64,000 nucleotides of DNA from Arthrobacter echini (GCF_004803505.1 NZ_SSWH01000002.1:1-64000); one strand, 5' to 3'. Counted from the first letter of the stretch, positions 28,050 through 37,641 are shown. Translations and numbers: made by a program. The notes: a model not told the origin generated them from the letters alone.

Positions 28050-29169
28050 CAGCCTCTCCCATTTCCTCTGCGAGCCGCATCGCTTCCTCGATCAACGTCT
28101 CCACGATCTGGTCCTCGGAGACGGTCTTGATGACCTCTCCCTTGACGAAGATCTGACCCTTGCCGTTGCCGGAGGCGACGCCGAGATCGGCCTCGCGGGC
28201 CTCGCCGGGTCCGTTGACCACGCATCCCATCACGGCCACGCGCAACGGCACCTCCAGGCCCTCGAGTCCGGCCGTGACCTCCTCCGCGAGGGTGTACACG
28301 TCCACCTGCGCGCGTCCGCAGGACGGGCAGGAGACGATCTCGAGCTTGCGGGGGCGCAGATTCAGCGACTGCAGGATCTGGTTGCCCACCTTGATCTCCT
28401 CGACCGGCGGGGCCGAGAGCGAGACGCGGATGGTGTCGCCGATGCCCTGCGAGAGCAGGGCGCCGAAGGCCGTGGCCGACTTGATGGTGCCCTGGAAGGC
28501 CGGTCCCGCCTCGGTCACGCCGAGATGCAGGGGCCAGTCACCGCGTTCGGCCAGGAGTTCGTACGCGCGCACCATGACGACCGGATCATTGTGCTTCACC
28601 GAGATCTTGAAGTCGTGGAAGTCGTGCTCCTCGAACAGCGAGGCCTCCCACACCGCGGACTCCACCAGAGCCTCCGGGGTGGCCTTGCCGTACTTCTGCA
28701 TGAGACGCGGGTCCAGGGAGCCGGCATTCACGCCGATGCGGATCGAGGTACCGGCGGCCTTCGCTGCGGCGGCGATCTCCTTGACCTGGTCGTCGAACCT
28801 GCGGATGTTCCCGGGATTCACCCGGACTGCAGCGCAGCCGGCGTCGATCGCTGCGAAGACGTACTTGGGCTGGAAGTGGATGTCGGCGATCACCGGGATC
28901 TGGGACTTCTTCGCGATGATCGGCAGTGCCGCCGCGTCGTCGGCCGTCGGGCACGCGACGCGCACGATGTCGCAGCCGGTGGCCGTCAGTTCGGCGATCT
29001 GCTGCAGGGTCGCGTTGATGTCCGTCGTCTGCGTGGTCGTCATCGACTGGATGCTGATCGGTGAATCCGAACCGACTCCCACCGAGCCGACCTTGATCTG
29101 TCGGGTCTTGCGCCTGGGTGCGAGAACCGGTGGTGGTGCTGCTGGCATTCCTAGATTGACCGAGGTCAA
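28003..29169 (-). CDS. ispG: 4-hydroxy-3-methylbut-2-en-1-yl diphosphate synthase (flavodoxin)
   Basis: IspG makes HMBPP in the methylerythritol phosphate route, using a 4Fe-4S cluster. The product has the TIM-barrel part with [20 protein letters not shown] and GVNAGSLD, and the C-terminal cluster ligands in [11 protein letters not shown] and [17 protein letters not shown]. The start is set at TTG 29169 ([14 protein letters not shown]) because GGAGG lies 5 nt before it; the in-frame ATG at 29181 overlaps that ribosome binding site. This gives 388 residues. Confidence 0.94.
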   Translation of the reverse strand: MTSVNLGMPAAPPPVLAPRRKTRQIKVGSVGVGSDSPISIQSMTTTQTTDINATLQQIAELTATGCDIVRVACPTADDAAALPIIAKKSQIPVIADIHFQPKYVFAAIDAGCAAVRVNPGNIRRFDDQVKEIAAAAKAAGTSIRIGVNAGSLDPRLMQKYGKATPEALVESAVWEASLFEEHDFHDFKISVKHNDPVVMVRAYELLAERGDWPLHLGVTEAGPAFQGTIKSATAFGALLSQGIGDTIRVSLSAPPVEEIKVGNQILQSLNLRPRKLEIVSCPSCGRAQVDVYTLAEEVTAGLEGLEVPLRVAVMGCVVNGPGEAREADLGVASGNGKGQIFVKGEVIKTVSEDQIVETLIEEAMRLAEEMGEADGENAGQGGPMVTVS

Positions 29170-29267
29170 GACATCCTCCATGCTGGCGACCGTGGCCGCG
29201 GATCCGACGATTTTCCTCTACTCATTATCCACCCGGCTCCCCCTCGCGGGCGCCGCCGCGACCTGGC

Positions 29268-29558
29268 TCACACGTGGTCCTTGAACACACCGATGATGGG
29301 ATTCCAGGCGGCGGTCTTGACGGCGGAGATCACGCCCTCGCGCGCAAAGGGATCCTGCGCCAGGACGCTGTTGAGCTCGGCCTCCGACCCGGACGCGACA
29401 ACCAGGAGCGCGCCGCTCCCATCGACGAACGGCCCGGAGGCCAGAACCACGCCCTGCTCCACGAGCTGCTCGAGCCACCCCCTGTGCTCGGGGCGATGCT
29501 CTGCGCGGAGATCCTCCTGCTCGGGGTCGTACACGTACTCGACGGCGAAGATACTCAT
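29268..29558 (-). CDS. YciI-family protein
   Basis: The 96-residue product MSIFAVEYVYDPEQEDL has the YCII ferredoxin-like fold: the central EHRPEHRGWLEQLVEQGVVLASGPF and the C-terminal QDPFAREGVISAVKTAAWNPIIG are typical. A histidine and an acidic residue in the first segment are the putative active site of the family. Biochemical role is unknown. The ATG at 29558 has GAGG 4 nt upstream. It lies 98 bp upstream of ispG on the same strand. Confidence 0.87.
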   Translation of the reverse strand: MSIFAVEYVYDPEQEDLRAEHRPEHRGWLEQLVEQGVVLASGPFVDGSGALLVVASGSEAELNSVLAQDPFAREGVISAVKTAAWNPIIGVFKDHV

Positions 29559-29568
29559 GATCCTCACC

Positions 29569-30018
29569 CTACGTGACTCCCAGCAGGTAGCTCCTGACGA
29601 TCGTGGTCACCCCTGCGGCCCACAGCAGGGAGGCCAGGGTACCGATGATGAAGCGCTCCGACGCCGCCGGGGACTGGCTGAGTTCGGGGTAGCGGCCCAG
29701 GGCCTTGACCGCGACCACGTAGGCGATCGCCACGGGTTGTCCGCTGAGGATGGCGACGCTGACGGCGAGCCGCTCGAGGACACCGATGACCAGGCCGCCC
29801 CTCAGCACTCCGGGCGGGACCATGCTCACCTCGATGGTCGGTGGTTCCGGCGGCGGAGCCGGCATGTCCAGCTGCGGCTGGTCCGCCGGCTCGGGTGGCT
29901 CGTCCCGGCGGCGCTGTGCCGTGTCCACGGATCGGGCCAGGCGCAGCACGAGGATGGTCACCGGGGAGCCGAGGGCACCCGAGGCCAGCAGCGCCAGCAC
30001 GATCCACAGTGCGTCCAT
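29569..30018 (-). CDS. Small two- to three-helix membrane protein, unknown
   Basis: The 149-residue product begins MDALWIVLALLASGALGSPVTILVLRLA (one helix), has a proline-rich acidic linker (about 32-60), and two further hydrophobic regions near 75-105 and 120-142. The start at 30018 has AGGAGGGG ideally placed. It lies between the SatD-like gene and yciI. I do not recognise the family; the pairing of a SatD-like protein with a small membrane protein is a known type of neighbourhood. Confidence 0.65.
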   Translation of the reverse strand: MDALWIVLALLASGALGSPVTILVLRLARSVDTAQRRRDEPPEPADQPQLDMPAPPPEPPTIEVSMVPPGVLRGGLVIGVLERLAVSVAILSGQPVAIAYVVAVKALGRYPELSQSPAASERFIIGTLASLLWAAGVTTIVRSYLLGVT

Positions 30019-30098
30019 CACCCCTCCTGATCTCCCTGCTGAAGTACCTGCTCCCTGTCTACCGCACCGCACCCCCTTCAACTGCACCCTTCGGTCTC

Positions 30099-30158
30099 GC
30101 CGAGACTGCAGTTATGACCACCGCACCGCCGTCGGGCGGTCATATCTGCGGTCTCGGC
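30099..30158. repeat. 60-bp imperfect palindrome, intergenic repeat copy 1
   Basis: Two 21-nt arms (30099-30119 and 30138-30158) match as reverse complements at 19 of 21 positions around an 18-nt spacer that itself contains CCGCCG/CGGGCGG pairing. It ends 3 bp from the SatD-like stop codon. A second copy with the same arms lies at 45792-45852. Probably a dispersed palindromic element that works as a terminator. Confidence 0.8.
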
Positions 30159-30161
30159 CGG

Positions 30162-30770
30162 TCAGCTCCGTTGCGGTTCCGCCCCGGCGTCCGCCCAGGC
30201 CAGCAACCGCGCGACGGCGGGGCGCACGGCGAGCTCCTCCTGCCAGGCCGCCCGCGCTGCGGCCTTGCTCACGGCCTGCGGGCTGATGCCGAGCGTGCGC
30301 GCGACGGCGGTCTGCGTGCCCCGGGTGGCCGGCTGCAGCAGATCGAGGATGCGCCATTCCGCCTCGGAGCGACCCATGACGTGGCGGCCGAGCAGTGCGA
30401 GCACTCCTTCGGCCTCGGCGGAACCGTCGGGTCCCTCCACGGCCAGGGGCGCCCGGTCCCCCGTCTTCTTGGCGCGCTCGACGGCGCTGCGGGCTGCGAC
30501 GAAGGCGGATCCGCGGCCCTCGCGGGGAGAGGCGGGAAAGGGTCGCTCCACGACGCCGATCCCCACGCCCACGTACCAGCCACCGGAGCGCAGGCAGCTC
30601 AGGACGGCGTCGACGACGTCGTACGCGTCCGCGACGACGCCCTGCGCCTCGTCCCCGACCGAGCGTTCCCACGCGATGACGGTCGGAACGGGCGCCAGGA
30701 GCGCGAGCAGCTCGGGGATGCGGTCCGCTGTGGAGCGGCTGCCCTCCTGGTCGATGGTGAGTACGAACAT
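30162..30770 (-). CDS. SatD-like protein with C-terminal helix-turn-helix
   Basis: The 202-residue product starts MFVLTIDQEGSRST and has the SatD-type pattern ERSVGDEAQGVV and GGWYVGVGIGVVERPFPASPREGRG. The C-terminal part (TQTAVARTLGISPQAVSKA, about residues 152-172) is a clear helix-turn-helix. A regulatory DNA-binding role is inferred. The start ATG follows a -10 TATGGT by 6 nt and no ribosome binding site is seen. An inverted repeat covers that -10, consistent with autoregulation. Confidence 0.75.
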   Translation of the reverse strand: MFVLTIDQEGSRSTADRIPELLALLAPVPTVIAWERSVGDEAQGVVADAYDVVDAVLSCLRSGGWYVGVGIGVVERPFPASPREGRGSAFVAARSAVERAKKTGDRAPLAVEGPDGSAEAEGVLALLGRHVMGRSEAEWRILDLLQPATRGTQTAVARTLGISPQAVSKAAARAAWQEELAVRPAVARLLAWADAGAEPQRS

Positions 30771-30773
30771 ATA

Positions 30774-30791
30774 TCAACCATATTCGGTTGA
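30774..30791 (-). promoter_or_regulatory. Operator-like inverted repeat over the SatD-like gene promoter
   Basis: TCAACC (30774-30779) and GGTTGA (30786-30791) form perfect 6-bp arms with a 6-nt spacer, covering the -10 TATGGT (minus strand, 30777-30782). Another half-site TTGGTTGT lies at 30803-30810. The stretch is AT-rich compared with its surroundings. Autoregulation is inferred. Confidence 0.55.
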
Positions 30792-30809
30792 ATTGCGATT
30801 TACAACCAA

Positions 30810-32153
30810 TCAGCCGAAGAGATCCACCGGTTTCACGATGTCGGCGTAGATCAACAGCACACCCATCCCCATGAACAGGATGGCCACGGCATAGGTGAGC
30901 GGCAGGAGCTTCGCCATGTCGAACGGTCCGGGATCCGGGCGCTTGAGGACCCGGGCGACGCTGCGCCGCAGTCCCTCCCAGAGAGCGCCGGCCACGTGCC
31001 CGCCGTCGAGCGGCAGCAGCGGGATCAGATTGAAGACGAACAGGGCGAGATTCACCCCCGCCACCAGCCCGACGAGCGTCGCGGCCCGGGAGACCACCGG
31101 GATCTCCTCCATCGCCGAGATCTCGCCCGCGATGCGACCCACACCCACCACGCTGATGGGCCCTTCGGGGTCGCGCGGGGCGTCCGAGAAGGCGGCCTGG
31201 CCCACCTCCACCACGCGCTGCGGCAGGTGCAGCACCACGCCGGCGACGCTGGTGAGGGAGTCGCCGACGGCGGGGAGAACCTCGCTCGCGGGCTGCGGCA
31301 CCAGCTCCTCGAGGGAGCCGACCCCGATGAAGCCGACCTCCCGCATCACCGGCACGCCGTCGTCGTCGATCAGCGCTGTTCCGTCCTCCGCCGCCACCGG
31401 CCGCTCGGTCAGCAGCGGCCGGATCGTGGCGTCGATGCTCAGACCGTCGCGCACATAGGTGATGCCGACGTCGCGACCCGCCGCCTCCCGGATCCACCCG
31501 GAGAGCTCGTTCCAATCGGTGACCTCGCGGCCGTCGAAGCTGACGACGCGATCGCCCGGCAGCAGGCCCGCCTCGTAGGCCGGCGCGGCGGGATCCTCGG
31601 GCGTGCACTCCGTCTGACCGGTGGCCGCCTGCTGACGTGCCGGGACCACGCACTCGGACACCGAGGAGATGGTGGTGGTGGGCTGGGCGGTACCGAAGCC
31701 CATGATGAGGACGGCGAAGAGCACAGTGCCGATCAGCAGATTCATCAGCGGACCACCCAGCATGATGATGATCCGCTTCCAGATCGGCAGCCGGTAGAAG
31801 ACGCGGTCCTCGTCGCCGGGCTGCAGCTGTTCCGACGCGACCTGCCGTGCGTCGTTGGCCAGCTGCTGGAAGACGCCCGTGCTGGACTGGCGCACCATGT
31901 CCGACTCGGAGGTCGGCGGCGGGAACATCCCCACCATCGACACGTAGCCGCCGGCCGGGATCGCCTTGATCCCGTACTCGGTCTCCCCGCGCCACCTCGA
32001 CCAGAGCGTGGGTCCGAAGCCCACCATGTACTGGGTGACGCGGACCCCGAACAGCTTCGCGGGTACCAGATGACCCACTTCGTGCAGCGCGATCGACACC
32101 ACGACCCCGACGACGACGGCGAGCACGCCGACGATGAACAACAGAACGGTCAC
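30810..32153 (-). CDS. rseP: Site-2 membrane metalloprotease RseP family
   Basis: The 447-residue intramembrane protease has HEVGH near residue 24 in the first helix, a PDZ domain (about 150-250: [19 protein letters not shown]) and the second active-site motif PLLPLDGGH near the C-terminus, followed by two helices. It should cleave membrane-bound anti-sigma factors or signal peptides. The start GTG 32153 overlaps the dxr stop as GTGA, so it is coupled to dxr, the conserved actinobacterial order (Rip1 in mycobacteria sits likewise between dxr and ispG). Confidence 0.93.
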   Translation of the reverse strand: MTVLLFIVGVLAVVVGVVVSIALHEVGHLVPAKLFGVRVTQYMVGFGPTLWSRWRGETEYGIKAIPAGGYVSMVGMFPPPTSESDMVRQSSTGVFQQLANDARQVASEQLQPGDEDRVFYRLPIWKRIIIMLGGPLMNLLIGTVLFAVLIMGFGTAQPTTTISSVSECVVPARQQAATGQTECTPEDPAAPAYEAGLLPGDRVVSFDGREVTDWNELSGWIREAAGRDVGITYVRDGLSIDATIRPLLTERPVAAEDGTALIDDDGVPVMREVGFIGVGSLEELVPQPASEVLPAVGDSLTSVAGVVLHLPQRVVEVGQAAFSDAPRDPEGPISVVGVGRIAGEISAMEEIPVVSRAATLVGLVAGVNLALFVFNLIPLLPLDGGHVAGALWEGLRRSVARVLKRPDPGPFDMAKLLPLTYAVAILFMGMGVLLIYADIVKPVDLFG

Positions 32154-33421
32154 GACTCTTCCTTCTGGCCCTGCGGCCCTGCAGCCGCGTCCTGCGGCCA
32201 TCTCTCGACACCACAACGGATCCGCGCCCTCGTGCGTGCCCAGCGCTCGGCGTCGAGGACGGCGTCGAGGGTCAGGTCCTCGTTCCGGCCTCCGGGTTCC
32301 AGGGCACGCTGGTCGTCGACGACGGCGGCCACCAGGTCCACGATGTCGGTGAAACCGATGATCCCGGCGTGGAAGGCGTCGACGGCCTCCTCGTTCGCGG
32401 CGTTGTAGACGGCCATGCGGGTGCCGCCCTCGGCGGCTGCCCGCTTGGCGAGGGCGATCGCGGGGAAGGCGTCCTCGTCCAGGGGCTCGAACTGCCAGCC
32501 GGCGGGCCGGGACCAGTCGCAGGGCCTCGCCGCTCCGGGGACACGGAACGGCCAGCCGATCCCGAGGGCGATGGGCAGGCGCATGTCCGGCGGCGAGGCC
32601 TGCGCCAGCGTGGACCCGTCCACGAACTGGACCATCGAGTGGACCATGGACTGCGGGTGGACGACGACGTCGATGCGCTCCAGTGGGATGTCGAACAGCA
32701 GGTGCGCCTCGACGACCTCGAGGGCCTTGTTGACCATGGAGGCGGAGTTGGTGCTGATGACCCGGCCCATGTCCCAAGTGGGATGCGCGAGCGCCTGCGC
32801 CGGGGTGACGTCCTTCAGCTGCGCCCGGGTCATGCCGCGGAAGGGTCCGCCCGAGGCCGTCAGGACCAGCCGGTCCACCTCGTCCGGCGTGCCGCCGCGC
32901 AGTGCCTGGGCGATGGCCGAGTGCTCGGAGTCCACGGGGACCAGCTGCCCGGGAGCAGCGGCGGCGCGGACGAGGGCGCCGCCTGCGATCAGTGATTCCT
33001 TGTTGGCCAGGGCCAGCAGGTGTCCGGCCGCGAGCGCTGCGAGGGTCGGCTCAAGGCCGATCGATCCGGTGATCCCGTTGAGCACGACGTCGGCGTCGGG
33101 CCACGCGGCTATGCGGGCTGCGGCGCTGGGGCCGGTGAAAAGTTCAGGCCGATAGCCGCTGATCCCGGCGGCATCGGCGGCCTTGCCGAGCGCGCTCTCG
33201 AGGTCTGTCTCCGAGCCCTGAGCCACCCCGACCGCCGGGGCCCGGACGGCGACGGCCTGCTCTGCGAGGAGGTCCAGCTGGCGTCCACCTGCACTGAGTC
33301 CGGCGACGCTGAACCGGTCGGGAGCGGCGGCTATGACGTCGAGTGCCTGCGTGCCGATCGAGCCCGTGGATCCGAGGATCGACACGCGCCGGTGCGCTCG
33401 GGTGGGGTTGCTGAAATCCAT
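32150..33421 (-). CDS. dxr: 1-deoxy-D-xylulose 5-phosphate reductoisomerase
   Basis: Dxr makes methylerythritol phosphate, the committed step of the non-mevalonate isoprenoid route; ispG lies downstream. The 423-residue product has [17 protein letters not shown] for [24 protein letters not shown] and SGGPFRGM of the active-site loop. Start ATG 33421 ([12 protein letters not shown]) follows a GATACT -10 by 6 nt, so the transcript is probably leaderless; an upstream extension has no homology. Confidence 0.95.
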   Translation of the reverse strand: MDFSNPTRAHRRVSILGSTGSIGTQALDVIAAAPDRFSVAGLSAGGRQLDLLAEQAVAVRAPAVGVAQGSETDLESALGKAADAAGISGYRPELFTGPSAAARIAAWPDADVVLNGITGSIGLEPTLAALAAGHLLALANKESLIAGGALVRAAAAPGQLVPVDSEHSAIAQALRGGTPDEVDRLVLTASGGPFRGMTRAQLKDVTPAQALAHPTWDMGRVISTNSASMVNKALEVVEAHLLFDIPLERIDVVVHPQSMVHSMVQFVDGSTLAQASPPDMRLPIALGIGWPFRVPGAARPCDWSRPAGWQFEPLDEDAFPAIALAKRAAAEGGTRMAVYNAANEEAVDAFHAGIIGFTDIVDLVAAVVDDQRALEPGGRNEDLTLDAVLDAERWARTRARIRCGVERWPQDAAAGPQGQKEES

Positions 33422-33427
33422 GTCCTC

Positions 33428-33433
33428 AGTATC
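33428..33433 (-). promoter_or_regulatory. Candidate -10 box of dxr
   Basis: GATACT on the minus strand, 6 nt before the dxr ATG. The GAGGAC between box and ATG is too close to act as a ribosome binding site. Confidence 0.45.
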
Positions 33434-33655
33434 CCGCAGTCCCCCGTGGCTCACGCCTCCGCGGGCCACGGGGCCCGGTGTGGTGGACGCGGTACCAATC
33501 CGCCTCCGTCCGTCTGCCCGGAGAATACCGGCGGCAACAGATACGATCCGTGCCATCCCTCCACACGATGACCAGAGAAATTTTTTTCCACATCTGGTCC
33601 CGGAAAACCATCGGATGGGCAGCTATTTTGTCGGTGCCGGGTGATGGAATGAGCT

Positions 33656-35353
33656 ATGTCCACCGGACCGGCAACGCTGACCATCGAGGACTCCTACGAG
33701 GAGGCCAACCGGGGCTGGCCTGCGGATTCGTACGAGGCAGCTCTGGAGTCCGCCTACCGGGAAGTGACCGACGATGCCTGGCCCGAGGCAACGGATACCG
33801 GTATGTTCTGGGACACCGTGTCATGGTCCGATGCCGTCTCCCGTGGCGCATCATGGGACGGCGTATGTGAGCCCGATGCTGGAGGGCCACACGCTGCGGA
33901 TTCCAGTGCTGTAGGCTCCGACGGCGCTCGATGGGAGACAGCAGGCTCAGGTGATGCCTGGTTCGACGCCGCCAGTTCCGAGGAGCACGCTCGTGCCCGT
34001 GTCGAGGAAGCGTCACCCGCTGGACTCGTCGGCCTGCTGCAGGACGCCGTCGCGGGCAATCCACCCAGTCTCGCGACCACCCTCGATCTGCTGCGGGCAA
34101 CGGATCGGCTGGCGTCCTGGGCCGCTGCTCAGCGGGCCCGCCTGATCACGAAGGTCCACTCCTTCAGTAGCTCCGATCATCATTCCTGGTCCGGCTCATC
34201 CTCGTCCCTGGCACTGACAGAGACCGTCGTCGAGACGGCAGCACTGCTCAAGCTGTCGGAGGGCGCCGCTGCCCGGGTCGTCACGGAGTCCCTGACCCTG
34301 ACCGGTGAGCTGACGAACACTCTGGCGGCCCTGGAGCAGGGAACCATCTGCGCTTCGCGGGCCTCGGTCGTCGTCGAGCAGTCCCGCACCCTGCCGGACG
34401 ACGCCGTACACGCGTTCGAGTCGGAGATCCTGCAGGTGGCGGGAGACCTGAACCGGCCGAAGCTCACCGCACGGTGTCGGCGGCTTCGGGAGAAGCTCCA
34501 TCCCGAGACGTTGGTCGCGCGACGAGTCAGGGCGGAGTCCGACAGGTGCGTGGTCTTCGAGCCGGATCGCGACGGCATGGCGTGGCTGAGCGCCTATCTG
34601 CCCGCCGAGCAGGCGTTGACGATCCACACCTCGGTCGACGCCGTCGCCCGCAGTCTCCGGGCCCCGGACGAGCCCCGCACGCTGGCGCAGCTACGGGCCG
34701 ACGTCCTGGCGGACATGCTGCTGGCTCCCCGCTCCTCAGCACACAGCGAGGGCAGCAGTGCAGAACAGGTATCCAGGTCGCAGTCGGCGAAGATCATCGT
34801 CACCGTCCCGGTGTTCTCGCTCATGGGTCTCACCGATGAGCCGGCAGAACTCGAGGGCTACGGCCCGATCCCCGCCGATGCCGCCCGGAAGCTCGCCGCG
34901 GACGCCACGTCCTGGCTGCGCCTGCTCACCCATCCCTACACCGGGGCGGTCCTCGGCCTGGACCGGACGCGGTATCGACCGAGCGAGGACCTGCGGACGT
35001 GGGTCCAGGTGCGTGAGAGGACGTGCAGCTTCTACGGGTGTTCGCGTCCGGCCAGCCGGTGCGACCTCGATCATTTACTGGCCTGGGCCGACGACGGCTC
35101 GACCCGTGCAGAGAATCTCTACCCCGCATGCAAACGGCACCACATGCTCAAGCACCAGACGGACTGGACCCCGACGCCGGATCCCGGGGGCGCGCTGACC
35201 TGGCTCTCCCCCGGCGGTCGCACCTACACGACGCCGCCGGAACCACCGCCGACAGAACTTGGGGCAACTGCCACAGCACGCATCCTGCAGGACCTGGACC
35301 TTCCGATGCGCACCGAGCCGATTTTCGAAGCCGACGCGCCGCCGCCCTTTTGA
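33656..35353 (+). CDS. DUF222 / HNH endonuclease-domain protein
   Basis: The 565-residue protein has an unusual acidic, Trp-rich N-terminus (about 1-115), a DUF222 helical domain (about 120-440) and a C-terminal HNH nuclease domain. In the HNH part the pattern CSFYGCSRPASRCDLDHLL, then ENLYPACKRHH, gives two zinc cysteines, the DLDH core near residue 473 and the final HH. This family occurs in many copies in actinobacterial genomes; its role (possibly mobile or defence-related) is not settled. The region before it is AT-rich for this genome, including a run of seven T at about 33583. Confidence 0.88.
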   Translation: MSTGPATLTIEDSYEEANRGWPADSYEAALESAYREVTDDAWPEATDTGMFWDTVSWSDAVSRGASWDGVCEPDAGGPHAADSSAVGSDGARWETAGSGDAWFDAASSEEHARARVEEASPAGLVGLLQDAVAGNPPSLATTLDLLRATDRLASWAAAQRARLITKVHSFSSSDHHSWSGSSSSLALTETVVETAALLKLSEGAAARVVTESLTLTGELTNTLAALEQGTICASRASVVVEQSRTLPDDAVHAFESEILQVAGDLNRPKLTARCRRLREKLHPETLVARRVRAESDRCVVFEPDRDGMAWLSAYLPAEQALTIHTSVDAVARSLRAPDEPRTLAQLRADVLADMLLAPRSSAHSEGSSAEQVSRSQSAKIIVTVPVFSLMGLTDEPAELEGYGPIPADAARKLAADATSWLRLLTHPYTGAVLGLDRTRYRPSEDLRTWVQVRERTCSFYGCSRPASRCDLDHLLAWADDGSTRAENLYPACKRHHMLKHQTDWTPTPDPGGALTWLSPGGRTYTTPPEPPPTELGATATARILQDLDLPMRTEPIFEADAPPPF

Positions 35354-35361
35354 GCAGCACC

Positions 35362-35367
35362 TAGGCT
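35362..35367 (+). promoter_or_regulatory. Candidate -10 box of the 76-aa gene
   Basis: TAGGCT ends 6 nt before the ATG at 35374. It is identical to the moaA box at identical spacing, again suggesting a leaderless message. Confidence 0.45.
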
Positions 35368-35373
35368 GACAAC

Positions 35374-35604
35374 ATGAGCCGAACGGTGTGGATCGTGTGT
35401 CACGACGAGACGCCGGACAATACTGTGCTGGGAGTTTTCGAGACCCAGGCTGAGGCGGAGGCGCTGGCTGACGAGATCCAGGATCGATTCGAGAACGGCG
35501 TCATCTACTTCAGCTGGGTGGTCGGAACACGGTACGACGGCGGTACACGTCAATTCGTGAATCAAACCGGCCGGCGCCGAACCAACCGAGCCGGGTCGAG
35601 GTAG
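35374..35604 (+). CDS. Small hypothetical protein (76 aa)
   Basis: MSRTVWIVCHDETPDNTVLG begins a small soluble protein with an alternating beta-alpha pattern (VFETQAEAEALADEIQDRF) and a basic tail (TGRRRTNRAGSR). It lies 20 bp after the DUF222/HNH gene on the same strand but has its own -10 box. I do not recognise a family. It is convergent with the 357-aa gene, the stops only 8 bp apart. Confidence 0.6.
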   Translation: MSRTVWIVCHDETPDNTVLGVFETQAEAEALADEIQDRFENGVIYFSWVVGTRYDGGTRQFVNQTGRRRTNRAGSR

Positions 35605-35612
35605 TACTCATA

Positions 35613-36686
35613 TCAGGGATCGGCTCTCTCCCAGGGGTCCTGATAGGTAGCACGTCGCCACTGCGCGCGAGGGCCGTCCGCCTCCCGGGCCGAGGCCGTC
35701 AGCCAGATCGTCGTGTCGGGGTTCCATCCCGCGATGACCGTCGCCGTATCCACGTCCACCTGCAATGCACGGTTAGCGCTGCCGAGGTAGGCCAGAACTG
35801 TCAGGTGCACTGCATCCCACTGCCGGGAAACCTTCTCCCAGTCCGGGATCACCCAGTCGCCATCGCGCCCGGTACAGCGGAACCAGTCGTGTCGCCGGGA
35901 GGCAGTGACCTCCAGCGGACAGGCACGACACAATGACACCCACTCGTCCTCGCCCCGGATCTCGTAGGTCCGGCTGAGCCCACGAAGCGGGATCGTCGTG
36001 GCGTGCTCCCAGCCCAGCGAATCTTCGATGAGATTCAGACCGAGCGGTATTCTCCCGACCGACTGGAGGGCGCCTTGCGGGAACGACCACCACGTTCCCG
36101 ACCACGTGGCTTTGGGGTCACGCGGTCTTTCCTTTTCTGCTCGCACCTCCTCGGCTCGTGCGGTGCGCGCCCAGGTCGAGAGCAACTGGGCCGGGTTTCT
36201 CCCCAGCGGTGCAGGGTCGTCGGGTGATCGCCAGTCGATCGCCCACTGCTCGATCTGCCTGCCCTGCGACCACCACTGTGTGGACGGAAGCGTCACCAGG
36301 CTCCGGGCGATCGGGGCAAGAACAGCTCTGACCTCGGGAAGGCCCGCGAGGACGTCTTCCCCGTCCGGCTCCTGCCACGGACGGGACGTGTCGACCGCCT
36401 GCGCCAGAGCCCGGTCGATGAAATCGTCGTCCGTCAGCGACACATCGAGCGAGGCCACCGCGGTCAGGAAATCCGTCATGGACGATTTCGGCAACGGATC
36501 GTCGACGCCGTCCGCGGTGTCGGAGACCGCGGTGAGCATCACCCGGGACGATCCCTTTTCCGGGTCCAGATCGTGCGCGAGCCAGAACGCGGCAGACCTG
36601 ATCTCGGAGCTCATCTCCATGGCCACCTCCAGGCACAGACGCCGACCGCGGGGCCCAGCCAGCAGCATCTCAGCATCCCTCATCAT
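35613..36686 (-). CDS. Hypothetical protein (357 aa)
   Basis: The product starts MMRDAEMLLAGPRGRRLCLEVAM and is soluble and Trp-rich. It has the segments ARTARAEEVRAEKERP (a charged helix), ATWSGTWWSFP and the C-terminal WVIPDWEKVSRQWDAVHLTVLAYL, and no clear catalytic motif. Similar proteins beginning LLAGPRGRRLC are found scattered in actinobacteria as hypothetical proteins. A second in-frame ATG follows the first. No functional claim is made; it is flanked by unrelated genes and may be accessory. Confidence 0.65.
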   Translation of the reverse strand: MMRDAEMLLAGPRGRRLCLEVAMEMSSEIRSAAFWLAHDLDPEKGSSRVMLTAVSDTADGVDDPLPKSSMTDFLTAVASLDVSLTDDDFIDRALAQAVDTSRPWQEPDGEDVLAGLPEVRAVLAPIARSLVTLPSTQWWSQGRQIEQWAIDWRSPDDPAPLGRNPAQLLSTWARTARAEEVRAEKERPRDPKATWSGTWWSFPQGALQSVGRIPLGLNLIEDSLGWEHATTIPLRGLSRTYEIRGEDEWVSLCRACPLEVTASRRHDWFRCTGRDGDWVIPDWEKVSRQWDAVHLTVLAYLGSANRALQVDVDTATVIAGWNPDTTIWLTASAREADGPRAQWRRATYQDPWERADP

Positions 36687-36801
36687 CGGCCCACCCTAAG
36701 CGAGCCGTTCGTGACACGCACGCAAGGTCAGCACCGCGCCATTCGCTCGGGCTGCTGTCCTCGAAGCCACGGTCCCGTCCGTTACGGAACGCCCGTATCA
36801 G

Positions 36802-37641
36802 CTAGAGCACCCCAGCCCTCGCCACCACACTGCGCGCATGCCGAAGGATCGGCTCATCGACCATCCTGCCCTCGTAGGTGAACACACCACGCTCGTGCTC
36901 CGCCGCAGCAAGCAGGGCCCGAGCGTGCTCCACCTCGTCGTCGGTGGGCGCGAAGGCCGCGCGGATCGTCGCGATCTGACCGGGATGGATACAGGCCTTC
37001 GACCCGAATCCGGAGGCCACGGCGTCGTCGGCCTCCTCCTTCAGCCCTGCAGTGTCCTCGATGTCCACGTACACCGCATCGATCGTGTGGACACCGGCAG
37101 CACCGGCCGCGAGCAGGACCTGCGAGCGCGCCTGGAGCGCCACCGCCCTGTAGCTTCCCGAGGCCGTCCGGCTGGAGGTGCCACCGAGGGAGGCCACGAG
37201 ATCCTCCGCACCCCACATCAGTGCGACGACGCCCTCCGCCAGGGCGATGGCCACGGCCTCGACGACGCCCCGCGCCGTCTCGCACAGCGCGATGACCGAC
37301 ACGTCTCCGAGTGCCTCCCGGAGCGCTGCGACATCGGCCGCGGACTCCGTCTTGGCGAGCATGATCGTGCGGTAGGCAGTTCGGCGCACAGCCTCGCAGT
37401 CGAGCGCGAACTCCGGTGTCCCCACGCCATTGACGCGCACCACGGTCCGCGAGGGGTCCAGCGGAGTCTCCTCCAGCGCGGAGTCCACGAGCGCCTGCCG
37501 CGCGGCGGCCTTCGCCGCAGGAGCGACGGCGTCCTCGAGATCGAGGATCACCGTATCGGCGCGATCGGCGGCCTTGGCATAGCGCTCGGGCCGGTCGGCA
37601 GGGCAGAAGAGCAGGGCCGGACCCAGCACACTGGCACTCAC
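36802..37641 (-). CDS. HpcH/HpaI (CitE-like) CoA ester lyase, likely leucine/itaconate beta-hydroxyacyl-CoA lyase
   Basis: The 279-residue product has the CitE fold: LFCPADRPERYAKA at the start (CoA-contacting), VILDLEDAV (metal-binding), an Arg in VVRVNGVGTPEF, and GSKACIHPGQIATI. In M. tuberculosis the homologous gene Rv2498c in the same gene set is a bifunctional lyase cleaving (R)-HMG-CoA and (S)-citramalyl-CoA. It is last in the operon after maoC; its GTG start at 37641 overlaps the maoC stop (GTGA). No LiuE-type HMG-CoA lyase is in the operon, so this is the best candidate for that step. Confidence 0.87.
   Translation of the reverse strand: MSASVLGPALLFCPADRPERYAKAADRADTVILDLEDAVAPAAKAAARQALVDSALEETPLDPSRTVVRVNGVGTPEFALDCEAVRRTAYRTIMLAKTESAADVAALREALGDVSVIALCETARGVVEAVAIALAEGVVALMWGAEDLVASLGGTSSRTASGSYRAVALQARSQVLLAAGAAGVHTIDAVYVDIEDTAGLKEEADDAVASGFGSKACIHPGQIATIRAAFAPTDDEVEHARALLAAAEHERGVFTYEGRMVDEPILRHARSVVARAGVL

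Noticed and set aside
30112..32214. 700-codon frame overlapping rseP and the SatD-like gene on the minus strand
   Set aside because: Arg/Gly-rich translation without homology; it spans two well supported genes in another frame.
33656..35353. DUF222/HNH gene as a homing endonuclease or defence system
   Set aside because: No intron, intein or partner defence gene adjacent; the family is common and of unsettled role, so only the domains are reported.
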